Origin: Apostichopus leukothele
Lineage: Eukaryota; Echinodermata; Holothuroidea; Aspidochirotida; Stichopodidae
Assembly (NCBI GenBank): GCA_010014835.2
Contig: JAAAKB020248750.1
Coordinates: 1 to 25,412, forward strand
Reading direction: 5' to 3'
DNA: 25,412 nucleotides
Position 1 is the first letter of the stretch. The number at the start of each line of letters is the position of its first letter. The position numbers and the translations under genes were made by a program. This document shows positions 1 through 10,390 of this stretch, in pieces. The notes beneath the pieces are model-generated. The model was not told where the DNA came from. It ran no database searches and worked only from the letters and a program-made list of their open reading frames with translations.

Positions 1-71
<71 letters not shown>

Positions 72-77
72 TATTAT
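1..77. repeat. (TTA)n microsatellite
   Basis: About 25 uninterrupted TAT/ATT trinucleotide units start at the window edge, with one break near 69-71. The true left end lies outside the window. Confidence 0.97.
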
Positions 78-401
78 CTGTGTGTCCTTCCAATTTTAGC
101 ATGCTGAAGAATGCTTGATATTTCCTAAAGCACTTTTTTGCAATTGCTATACCACATTGAAGTGATTTGCATGGGTTGAAGATGGTGAGATTTAGGTGAT
201 TAAATGATTATTTTAGCAAAAATGCAAACATGAGACAGCTAAAAGTGTTGTTATCTTGAAGGCTGACATTAGGTAACACTTTCTAATTCTTCTGTCTTTA
301 ATCTAGAGTAAATGTTAATCTTAGAAAAATTACTTTTTAGGGACAAAGTTTTTGAACCCTCTAGCATGCTTTCTTTCTGTAACAATGCTTGACCTTGTAT
401 A

Positions 402-570
402 TGACCCGAAGGAAGAGATAGTCTGCGGTGACCTGCAGGAGAGGTCACCGGGGGCGTAGGGCTAAATTTGTACCAGTGGCATCTTGGTAGACTAGGAAAG
501 TGGGTTATTGTAGTAGGAGACAGGTAATAAGTATAGTCGTTCGTAAATACCTAAACCAGGGAGTTTTGGG
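402..570 (+). repeat. Dispersed repeat, copy A
   Basis: This stretch aligns in the same orientation with 4926-5079. The closest match is ggagacaggtaataagtat at 516-534 followed by gtcgttcgtaaatacctaaaccag, against the second copy's ggagacaggtaagtatcgtcgctcataaatccccaaaccag (5026-5065). The 5' parts also correspond (tgacccgaaggaagag against tgattcggaaggaggtg). GC is clearly higher than in the flanks. It carries a 9-bp-stem hairpin at 426-450. The family is not known to me; it could be a SINE or a non-autonomous DNA element. Confidence 0.6.
426..450. repeat. Perfect 9-bp inverted repeat inside dispersed repeat A
   Basis: CGGTGACCT and AGGTCACCG are separated by the 7 bases GCAGGAG. The second copy of the repeat does not keep this hairpin. 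Confidence 0.75.
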
Positions 571-3500
571 GTAACAGTAGGTATATATTATAGCTGGAAA
601 GAAAATATAATGTATACAGCATAACAAGTTTCAATTGAAAACTGTTTATTTTTGGGTTTCTACAGTACCATATCCTTTCTAAGAACCTGTTAACTTGGAG
701 GTGCCTGTAGTACAGAATGTTAAACTTTTACATTGTTCTTAATTATTATATTTCATTACCTTCATGACCTTTAGCAGGCAACACCTCCAGATAAAACAAA
801 TCTGCTGTTTGTCATACATACTGACATCAAGCTTCTTCACAGAAAAACCTACAGGACTAGACAGTCAGAGGACATGTTTGATTTCTGGCATATGGTAAAC
901 AAAACACCTACAGACTGGCAGTAAAAAACTTCAAGTTTTCACTGTAGGTGAAACCAAGCACCCCTTAACAGGCCTGTTAATTCCTGCATTGCTTCAGCAA
1001 TTGTCTGAAATCCCTGATAAGACCTCATGCACTAATTACATATCAATCATTCTTTTCCAAACTGTAACTTTATCTCGGAGACAGAGCAACTACAGTGGCC
1101 GCTTTAATTATTCTGTTATGGCTCAAAGTTTACTAAAGGTTGTTGCATCTCTGCTGCTTATTGCATCCAGACTGTCCTAATTCTAGACCAATAAAACACT
1201 TTATTACTCTGCTATTTGGATTCATGTCTTTGTTTTTACCTAGAAACCAATTATACTAGAGTAGAAATATTTTTTTATTGTTTATTTTTTTTACGACGCT
1301 TAAAGTGACCAGGAATGTGGGAGAAGCTAGCAGGATTACAACTTCTCAAGTTAGAAAGTCACTTCAGATGGGAAAACTGTAGATTGCTCTTGGATGAAAT
1401 CCCATCTTACTATGACCCCTGTCTTGGCCACAGCACAGCTGAAGTAATATTAAGGAACTCTTTCTTGCTTGACCAAACAATATATATTTGTGGAAATTAT
1501 AGATAGCTATTGGTCATAGAAATTTGTGCTTTAATAAGAATTTATAAGAAACTAAACCTTTTGCTTAGAATGTTATGTACAGTGTAATTATGGAATCTAC
1601 ATTGATTAATTTAACACACAATAAGCAATGAACAAACCTTTTATAAAATTTGTGTTATTAACATAAATTTCATAAAATAATATTGCACATCAATTCTGTG
1701 CAAAACAAAACATAAAATATTTGAACAATGTTCTTTAGTTACATAGTAAAATATTAAGCATATTCTGCTATAAGAAATCTATAAACTATAGTAATTAAAG
1801 ACCCATCCACCTATCAAGTACCAATTAAAAACATAATGAGTGATTCTTTCCAATTTGGTGCATTCTTTTAGAATGCAACTTTTACTTCTCTGTTTTTTCT
1901 GATTTAATTTCACATCATTTCATTTAGCTCATTAGCAGTAATACAATGGACTACTCACAGGTTTATTAACTGCCTGTGGGGAGGTTAGTGAGGGCCATGT
2001 TCCTTTACAGAAAACCTTCTTTTTTTGTGGACGGCTATTATCGGTCGCTTTTGTAATATCGTACCAACAGCAGAATTCATACTTAATAGTTGTTGTTTGT
2101 TGTAGTGTAAAGTGTATGTTTAGTTTAGTTTAGTTTATGTGCATGGTATTATTTGCCCTTTGAACTTTGCTCAGCATAAAGTTTAAATTACTAATAGAAT
2201 AGATAGTAATCTTTAATCTAAATAGTTAAATTACTATAGCTGGTCCAAACAATGTTCTTATAAAGCAAGTTTGTACATGCATGTAACTTGAACTGTCTCG
2301 GTGAAGGATTGGGTCATGTTGAAAATTGTGATTATGTGGATTAGTGTCAAACACTGGTCAGTGAACAGTGTGGTGTTAGGGGTCTGCCAGGGGCTGGGAA
2401 GGAAAGAGGTGGGAAGGTGAGGAAGAAGAATGGACCTGGTTTAAGTTTTAAGCAAATAACATTCTTGAAATGTTGTAAATTGATTATTAGACCTGCTAAT
2501 GCTAATAGTTATGTGATATCTTGGATGTGGAACCTTGTGCATAATGCAGCAAACACCTTTAAAACAACTTTCTTGATTGATTTGGTAATTACTTACATTT
2601 TATGCAACTAAATTTACCGTTCTTTCATATACCTTCTAAGGTTTCTTCATTAAATGGAAGTTTCATATAAGTTAATGAAAAATGGAAATCTGACTGGGAA
2701 ATTATAAGCATTAATGGAAAAGAGCAAAGACCTTTTTGGCAAGAATAGGATGCAAAGCAGTGATCTCAGGGTTACAAGACTTAGCCCTATACTCTACCAA
2801 CAAAGGGAAGGTCTTCATTTATCTAGCTGATTTCCTTTAGGATCACTATTCAAATCTACTGTGTACCTCTTTACTAATAGCTAATTCCAAAGTACTTTAA
2901 AGTAATTCCAGATTAACCTTGCCTCTGCCAATATAACAAAAAGCTTTGTTCAAACATTATAGCAAAGTTGGTCAAGGAAATGTTTAGTGAATACATGTAT
3001 CATATGAACATAGTGGAACCCATACATAGTTAACTCAAAATGCTCTGAATAGTCAACTTTTACATATGTTTGTTTGTTATGTGCGAGAATGTGAGATGAT
3101 AGCTTCTTGCTTTTACTTGCAATGCAGCAAGACACCTGACTTGATTAATCATGCAAAAAGCAAATGTGAAGTAAGGACTTTGGAAAGACAAAAACCACCA
3201 ATAATTGGAAAGGATTTTCACAGATTTAGGTTCTTAGTACTAGAAGACTTTCTTTGTAATGTAGCAGTCAGTAAATTACAAATACCTGAATTGGTTCAAC
3301 CTAATTTGAGGTTACTAGGGGTCACAGTCTGAAAACTTGGTGAAATGGTTCTGACTTTACTTCTTTGACAAATGAAACCCAGTTGCGCTAACCTAAGCAG
3401 GTAGTTTAGTTACCACTTTATGGTAAGGAAACACAAAGCGCTGGCCTAGTTTTCTGGTTATATTTCAATATTTACTCTGCAAGCATGTGGACTGATCACT

Positions 3501-4288
3501 TCACCAATGTAACTGACATTAGCATTTTCAAAACTGCTCACTTGTCCTTACTTTGTCAATGTAAACTTGTAGTGCACAAATGAAGATCTTTACAACCTTA
3601 GCTGTTTCAAACCACTTCAGACATAACATGTAAAGTGATAATTAAAAGTAGTAACTAGTGAACTGAAGATAAATCTGAATTTTCATGCACTTGATTTCAA
3701 CGCTTTTCCAATATCAAGTGTATATACTACATATAGATAGGCAATATTGGTACCATTATTTAGTTTGATGCATGATTAGTTTACCAAGGTTTGACCAGTG
3801 CAAACTATTAGTTTTCTGTTAACAGAAAACTAAATTGATTGTGTAAGACTTGTGCTGCATGATCTAACACGGAAGTTGGGGCTTTCGATTGAGATGCGGA
3901 CAGCTAGGGCAACAGGTAAAATGGTAATTCAAAGGTACAGGATGGAGAAAGTTTGACCTCCGTCTGCTTACTGATGTGGTATTTAGTTGGTCTAAATAAG
4001 TAGCAATTTCTAATGGTTTATCTGTATAGGCATCTATGCAAATAAACATGCTCTTTGGATTACTTTCCACTGGCTGCGTTGTCTCTTCTATTCCGATCCA
4101 AGACTTTGTACACTTCACTTCACTATTGTATGTACAGTTCAGTTAACTATTTGTGAAGAAGACTTACTTTGCAAGCATTTTTCAAGAACAATAGAGCAAT
4201 AACTCATAAGAATCAAGGGTCCTCGATTGAGCAATGCTACAAGGTGCTTTGCACAATATACTGGACCAGCTCATATATGGAACGTAAC
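571..4288. other. Gene-less stretch, probable RyR 5' intron
   Basis: No exon, RNA gene or recognisable transposon was found in this stretch. Open frames up to 88 codons (for example 3066-3332 on +) show no family resemblance and are about as long as chance allows in DNA this AT-rich. Minor structure consists of a (TTTAG) run at 2118-2137, a purine-rich strip at about 2370-2450, and a 26-bp palindrome at 3808-3833. The exon encoding the conserved LCLAAEGFGNR motif of RyR was looked for and not seen. Confidence 0.6.
3808..3833. repeat. 26-bp perfect palindrome
   Basis: Arms TTAGTTTTCTGTT and AACAGAAAACTAA meet with no spacer at a central GTTAAC. Pairing stops at the next base on each side. No repeat context or flanking duplication was seen. 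Confidence 0.95.
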
Positions 4289-4661
4289 CAGTGGCATGTG
4301 CAAAGGGGATGGTGTAGGGGCGAGGGGACCTATTCCCCATCCTCTGTCTTCAGACCACTCCACCTGGTTTATGCTCTGCTTTCAACCTCACTCAACAGTT
4401 CAAAGAGTATTTGTGTTCACAATTTTGTGTTTAGACCTTATTATAGTCTAAGCATCTAAGTTTTTGTTGGGGGGCGAGAGGAGGAACTGCACGGGAGTCC
4501 GCTTCAACGACCTCACAGCCACACTCTCTCCTTTACAAAATCATTTTCCCCGTTCCATAAAGGTTCTTGCCCCATTCATAGCCTGGTGTGGCAAATTTAG
4601 AGTTTGGTCCCACCCCCCCAACCCGGTCCACTCTGCATTTGAAATCCTGTGCAAGCCACAG
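4289..4661. mobile_element. Possible decayed non-autonomous DNA transposon
   Basis: The left end begins CAGTGGCATGTGCAAAGG. The right end read in reverse begins CTGTGGCTTGCACAGG. With a 2-base gap these agree at most positions, like eroded terminal inverted repeats of the CAGTGGCG(TA)CCAGG type common in animal genomes. The interior is GC- and C-rich relative to the flanks (for example the C run before 4620), as is usual for such elements. The 8-bp flanks aacgtaac and atcatatt do not match, so no target-site duplication supports it. No transposase is encoded. Confidence 0.35.
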
Positions 4662-4925
4662 ATCATATTGAACCATTTTTTGTAGTGGTTCATTGTTACT
4701 CTTTCAACTTAAATACACTTCGATTTTGTACCTGGACAATAAAATTGACGAAATTACGTAAACATAAAGAACAAGTGTTGGCGAAAAAAGATACCAATTG
4801 CATTAGGCAAGAAAAATGCTGTAACCAATTTGCTTATGTTTTAGCCAAGCGCTGTTACTGGCCTTAAGTACTAAGTGTAACATCACTCTCAAGTGTTGCA
4901 AGGAACACAGGAAATTTTTACTCTA

Positions 4926-5079
4926 TGATTCGGAAGGAGGTGTAAGTGGGCGGTGCCCAGGGAGCGAGGGCGCAGTGCTTAAACGTTCCAACGTGTAGGT
5001 AGATGGGAAAGTGCAGATGTGGAGTGGAGACAGGTAAGTATCGTCGCTCATAAATCCCCAAACCAGTAAGTTTTTGGGA
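4926..5079 (+). repeat. Dispersed repeat, copy B
   Basis: Second copy of the family at 402-570, same orientation and about 4.5 kb away. It is somewhat GC-richer than copy A and lacks copy A's hairpin arms. A 100-codon minus-strand open frame (4918-5220) runs through it but has no coding look. Confidence 0.6.
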
Positions 5080-6393
5080 CTCTATGCCAACAAGTATACC
5101 GATAAGGCAGAGGTGTAATTTAACAGTCATTTGCTGAATAAATTTAATATTGAAAATATTCACACTTATGGTTATGAGGAACAGAGGATATTGTACGGAA
5201 ATAATATTGTTTTTGTGCAAAATGGTCTTTCTGGAAGTGCGAAGATGTTTATTGTATCACATGTGCTAAATTTCACAGCTTTTTATTTTACTCTTGATGC
5301 TCCTCAGTTTTTATTTCTGCTGCTTGACTCTCTCCATTTCCTCACCATTCTTGTCTCATCAAGACATGGAGCAAATTCCTTGTCTATCCAGTACTAAGTT
5401 AATTGACTACAGTGGCGTTAAGCTATGGTTGGTCGTCTAATATAATTGCTATGATATGGAGCTCGACAGACAAGGTCTTCTGAAAGTATACAGGCGTTTT
5501 CTTGACAGTGAAAACTAAAACAAAGAAAGTGGAAGAAAACTTAAAAGATGTTTTTCATTAAGAGCTCTGCATGTACATTAGCACATGTCTGTTTTCTGGA
5601 GTATAAATTCTGAATTGATATGCAATAGTAAATCTAAATTTCTACTTCACTTAACAAACAAAGGAAGGTGATGAACCATAAGCACCAACTCAATTAGGAT
5701 TGACTTATTGCTTGTATCACTTTGCAACTACAATTGCTAATATTAAACTGTTTTCAGAAATTCACACTTTTCATGGACGTTGGTCATTGCAAATATAAAC
5801 TCCATGGTGATGAGTGAAAAATCAATTTATGCCATTTAACATACAGTTTTAGCTTTGAGCAAGTGTTGTATGCATTGTGTTGCAAGTTTGTTGACTTAAT
5901 AATTAGCAGCAGAATTGTTAATAGCAGGTTATGGTGTATTTCATTTGATCCGGGAAGTCCATTTATACTTGTCATAATAACCTAACACTTAATATTAAAA
6001 TTTACATTTTTGGGGGGGGGGGGGTGCATAGCTGATGGAAAAATTTAATATCATTTTATAAAGTAAGATCTGTAGAGCAATGTTGTTCTTTAGCTTAACT
6101 GGTCAGTAGTGGTTTAAAAAAACGAAGAAATTTCAAACTTTACCATAAGCTTGTTGCATGAAATAAACCAACATAAAAAGGGTTATCTGGGTGATGAAAT
6201 GCTTAGAATCCACTAAATATATTAACTACTATCTAAATAACTGTCATTTGATTCGAAACTATATCAGAGAGTCAGAGAGTCATAGTGCATGGTGAATTGC
6301 AATCTTCCTCTACTGATTAATACTTGTTGGGTTTCATACACTTGCCTGAAATTGCAAACCAAACGGAAAAAGATACTTCAAACCATTTTTTGC
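5080..6393. other. Gene-less stretch, probable RyR 5' intron
   Basis: Nothing recognisable was found here apart from a run of 13 G at 6012-6024. The open frame at 5131-5397 is hydrophobic and low in complexity, and was not accepted as a gene. Confidence 0.55.
6012..6024 (+). repeat. Homopolymer run of 13 G
   Basis: An unbroken G tract after a T-rich segment. Its length may be unreliable in an assembly. Confidence 0.95.
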
Positions 6394-6413
6394 CAGCTGA
6401 AAGCTTTCAGCTG
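6394..6413. repeat. 20-bp perfect palindrome
   Basis: CAGCTGAAAG is followed directly by CTTTCAGCTG. It holds two CAGCTG E-box cores and a central AAGCTT. Confidence 0.95.
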
Positions 6414-6635
6414 AGGTGTAGCTGTCGGCAATTTTACCAAAATTCTGTCACCTTTTACCACCATGTTTAAATGACTGCCATTTGTCTTTTCCTTTCGATT
6501 TAGCTGAAATATTGTGAGAGGTTTGTGTGAGTTAAATTTTCATACATGTGATCATATTTTATAAATTTGAGGTCATTTTCTGTAAATGTAAAGAAATGCT
6601 ACACCTAGAGCTTTTGTCCAAATTTGCTGAAATCT

Positions 6636-6682
6636 TGGTGAACCAATGGTGAACCAATGGTGAACCAATGGTGGTGAACCAA
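6636..6682 (+). repeat. Short tandem repeat, 11-bp unit
   Basis: There are three exact units of TGGTGAACCAA, then a fourth with 3 extra bases (TGG). With the preceding T, each unit is itself a near-palindrome (TTGGT/ACCAA). Confidence 0.95.
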
Positions 6683-7544
6683 AGTTGATCAGGAAAAACA
6701 ATTATTGTCATGTGAGGGACCAAAACAGGGCCTTCTGTATAATCAGTTATGATTTAATCTTGGACAGCACATGAGTTGACTACTCCCTACGCTACTGTGA
6801 GTATCCTTTTGCAAAGCTGTATATGGCTCTGTGCATATGTATTGGATGTGTGTGCGCACTGCCTTTTTGTAACACCCATATCTCTATAAATAAAGTGTAT
6901 CCAATTGGCAACCCTTATACTTGGCATGTTGGTTGCCATAATAGATGGAGACCATATTGATTTGATTGGGGGTCTGAAGAGTTATCTGAAGTCAAGTTTT
7001 TATCTCAAGAATGGAAGCATTTAGGATACCCATTCTGAGACTTTTAAGTATTCAAGAATACAACTTAACAGTAATTATAACCTTGTGACTATCAAATTTA
7101 TTTTACACTTTTATCATTGTTCATTTCAATAAAAATAAAAAAGTTAAACAAATGTTTACAATTTATAACAAACTTTATCTGCTAAGAAGGAGCACAAGGC
7201 AAGGGGAAAAGTGGATGGGAGTAAAGGAAATGACACTGTTATCCCTTGTATGTCTTATTTTTATTGCACAAACAAATGGATAAACTGCTCAGAAATATTC
7301 TCAAATAAAACTTAGCTGAGATTCTGCAGCATTGTTGCTCTTGTCTAAGAAGTAGCTATGTAGATATCATATGCAATACTTTATGTTGGACAATGTTGCT
7401 ACATTATCATTATGGATTCCTTATTGAGACAACAGGTATCTTGTAATGGTGATGGCATGTGTATGTGTTTGGATGTGTATTTGCATATGTGGATATGTAT
7501 TTGATGTCCCCCACTTGTAAATATAAACTCAAAAGGTACATGGT
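6683..7544. other. Gene-less stretch with a possible old repeat unit
   Basis: No gene was seen. About 6868-6990 resembles the repeat family at 16761-17142: ttttgtaacacccatatctc, then cttatacttggcatgttgg, in the order ccttgtaaacatgataac then catacttggtatgt. The match is weak. Confidence 0.4.
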
Positions 7545-7765
7545 GGTTGAACTTCATTAGCTTATACTTCATTTGTGGGTCCACTATTGTGAGTGCAACA
7601 ATAGTGTGACTGTTTGTGGAGATCACTTAAAACTCAAAGAGGAAAGCTTGCACGAGCTATATACTTGGTTTATGGATCAAGTTTAGGCTTGCATAAGAAT
7701 CATTATAATTTTGTAGAGGTCAAAGGTCATTTCAGCTCACCAGATGTCAAAGTCAGAAAACAATG
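7545..7765 (+). repeat. Unit of the DR1-bearing repeat family
   Basis: It shares with 16761-17142 the ordered blocks gaacttcat..., actcaaagaggaaagcttg, atacttggtttatgg, gcataagaatc, and gaggtcaaaggtcatttcag followed by caccagatgtcaaag. It holds a perfect direct repeat AGGTCA-A-AGGTCA at 7717-7729. The open frame at 7614-7916 crosses it and is not considered a gene. Confidence 0.45.
7717..7729 (+). promoter_or_regulatory. Perfect DR1 motif (AGGTCA-A-AGGTCA)
   Basis: Two consensus nuclear-receptor half-sites with one base between them, the arrangement bound by HNF4 and RXR heterodimers. Seen directly. Any function is inference, since the motif is part of a dispersed repeat. Confidence 0.4.
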
Positions 7766-9971
7766 CAATAATGTTAACTTCAAAAACAAAGCTCAGATGA
7801 ACTTTGTACTGGTATGTAGATTTGCTGAAGAATTCTTTTCAGTGAATGTCAAAGATGAGTTGAGTTCTAGAGAAAGTACTATGCTTTCTGGTTGGTTCTT
7901 GTCACGTAGATGTTAAGTGGTAACTACTAATTGACATACCAGTCATGAAAGAGCAAAAGGAGCAAAATAAAGCAACAATACAAAACAAAAGAGAAGAAAA
8001 CACAAACTGGCTAGAACCAGGATAACAACCCTTACCTCTACCAGTTATCCTGCTGTAGTGGGTGGTGATTGTAATGAATTGTTTCTTTGTTGGTGGTATC
8101 AATGACCATCAAATGCCATGGTATTGTGCATGTTGCGTGTTACCAGGAATTGTACCCTATTGTCAATCATTATCTCAAAAACTTTGGAGAAGATATAGAG
8201 TCATAGAATCTCTTTTTGTTTTTTCCTATTCATTGTTGAACATCATAGATTGGATGTACATCATTTTAATATTGTATGTATTCATTTTTATATTGTATGT
8301 ATTCATTTTTATATTGTAGGTGTTACAGCTGGAGATTCATTAGCGCTCATGCACCACTGAGTTTCATACTAATTACTAAATCTACTACACACAATAGTGC
8401 TTAATTGTAGTTATAACACACAAGATAGAAATAACACACAATACGTTATATTAACTTACAAGCTTTGTAATAGGTATATCCATATAGATATCAATTTTCT
8501 TAGCCTTGTTTCATTGTGGGAATATCTGGTTACACAATAGCAAGCAGACACACTCCACTGATAAATGGAGAATCAATTAAATTTCAAGAGTCCTACTGGT
8601 AGACCTCCCTAAGGTAGTGCAACACACTTAACCTACAAAAACAGTACCAACCACAATAAAATTGATAATTTCAAGCCATTTCTGGAGGATATAGTGGCCA
8701 TCCTTATACTCCCAAGGAAAGGCTTGTTTAGAGGTCACAGTAATTTTAATGTATTTCATCTACCTGTGGATAGAGGACATCGGTTTCACGGCTTTTTCTT
8801 TGTTTATATATCCGTGAAGGCTAGTAATTAATTGTTAATGTAAACATACTCAAGCCATGGACAAAATAGATTATTCCATTAGAAGTTATGAATTTGTTCA
8901 TCAAATGATTTTCAGGAGTATAATTTGCTAGGTAGTATGTAAGTATGTATCGGATGATCAAAATTATAGCTCCCTTTTCTCTTCTAAACAGAAACATAGT
9001 TGCTGCATAGTATACCTCATTCTACATCAGCAGTGAAAAGGAGCATTTATATTAAAGATTATTGACAAAAGTCAGACTTATTATAGTTTTGTGCATTTCT
9101 GTTTACTTTTGAAAGCATATTCATTTAATGTAAAGGTTGTTGGTTTGTAAGATTGTGTTCTGCACTACTGAGAAACTAAATGATAAAATGGGAAAATATT
9201 AATTGCCAAAAAGTTTTGATGAAGTGTTAAGTAGATGAGCATGTCTAATTGCCTAGTGATTCAGATTTAAGATGTTTCATCTCTATGTGTAAACTGAATT
9301 TTGTCCTGAATGATTATACCCTCAGATACATAGTTTATAAAACCAATGGAGGTCTGGTATGCAGTTTCTTGCTTGTGATCAGTTATTGTTAAGTGCCTTG
9401 AACTAGCTAGCTGTTGGTGATTCCATAGGGGTAATTTAATACCAAGGTAGTGGTAGTTTAAGCCTGATTTGCTAACATTATGGGGTGATGGGACAACACC
9501 TTAAAGCAATGTGGCTAGGAAAACAACAAATATTACACCCATCTGCTTGCAATGAGTAAAGGATCCCAAGAAGGATCACCAATAAGTTTAGTTTAATTTG
9601 GATTTATACTTTTTCATACTGAAACCTACGATGGAATGTTATGAGTTAAGCTTCAAAGTACTTCAGTTACATTAAAAAGAACACAGTTGATAGCTTTTAT
9701 GTTCATTGGCAGGGGTAGTTAATGTAATTTATGGTAATATCCCTTTCCTCCCTTCAAGAATATTAAACAAATATCTAAAAGTATGTTGGTGCTTTAGTAT
9801 ATAGCAGTGATTTAGCCATTTCTCCCAATCTTGTTACCGTTCCTGTTAGGGCATTTGAGTAGCTCTGTTGTAGAATATTCTACAGAATTGACAGTTGATG
9901 GCTTGATATACTGTGTTAAGAGCATTTAATGCCCTTCCTCCCCCATTTGTTCCACCTCCCATTAGAAAATA
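7766..9971. other. Gene-less stretch, probable RyR 5' intron
   Basis: No exon or RNA gene was recognised. It contains the 21-bp tandem repeat at 8261-8319 and a 16-bp palindrome TGTAGAATATTCTACA at 9869-9884. Open frames here are below 90 codons and uninformative. Confidence 0.55.
8261..8319 (+). repeat. 21-bp tandem repeat, about 2.8 units
   Basis: The unit ATTGTATGTATTCATTTTTAT occurs at 8271-8291 and 8292-8312, with partial units on both sides. It creates a repeated peptide in an overlapping open frame (8062-8319), which is not a gene. Confidence 0.9.
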
Positions 9972-10390
9972 TTACCTGGGTCTGCTCATATTTGACTGGC
10001 AGGCTTTTACCTTGTTACGTATTCCCTCTGTAATTTGAGTCAATAGATTGGTGTCAGTTAATATCATTAAATCTTTCAACAACATGCTTTTAATTGTTGT
10101 CCTGTTTTCCACTTTGTGACTGTCCTTGCTTTCATATCTTGCAATATAAACATAAATGTTGTCAGCTGAAGATGTGCACAGTTTGTGATATAACATTTCA
10201 ATCAAAAGTTTTTCGTTACCTGTCAAATATCAAACCATTTTGAAGTACCTTCTGTCAACCTTCCAGTTTTGAGAAGAACTGATTCCACAGATCTGGGCAA
10301 GTGGTAAATTAATTTGGCTGCTCGTATTACAGTACTCTGTCGGTGGTGCAATTCATCTAATTTAGTAAAGTAGCTTGAAAGATGTAGACT
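9972..10390 (-). mobile_element. Decayed LINE, 3' end of the reverse-transcriptase ORF (CR1/L2-like)
   Basis: On the minus strand about 10226-10390 reads SSYFTKLDELHHRQSTVIRA followed by AKLIYHLPRSVESVLL. This resembles the C-terminal region of non-LTR retrotransposon ORF2 proteins (the '...L..RAA.LI..LPR....VL' block after the reverse-transcriptase domain). A TGA ends this frame at 10223-10225. The similarity continues in a neighbouring frame from about 10219 to 9972 (LIEMLYHKLC and SHKVENRTTIKS, like the '...YK..H.....R' tail). No 5' part, poly-A or target-site duplication was found. It is an old truncated fragment. Family assignment is from pattern memory only. Confidence 0.45.

Noticed and set aside
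2841-2891. Candidate second RyR exon: tttag acceptor, then DHYSNLLCTS... and ...NSK before gt
   Set aside because: The start (D) and end (NSK) echo RyR exon 2, but it is only 17 codons and lacks the essential LCLAAEGFGNR core; taken as coincidence.
3864-4118. 84-codon minus-strand frame with a protein-like first half (SMFICIDAYTDKPLEIATYL)
   Set aside because: Composition is suggestive, but no family was recognised, the second half is low quality, and there are no splice signals or neighbouring segments to support it.
9869-9884. Palindrome TGTAGAATATTCTACA as a heat-shock element
   Set aside because: Only one GAA/TTC pair is correctly spaced; a functional site needs at least three units, and no promoter is nearby.
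10011-10219. Minus-strand 'exon' with AG acceptor and AAG/gtaaaa donor
   Set aside because: Better explained as the tail of a decayed LINE that starts just upstream on the same strand.
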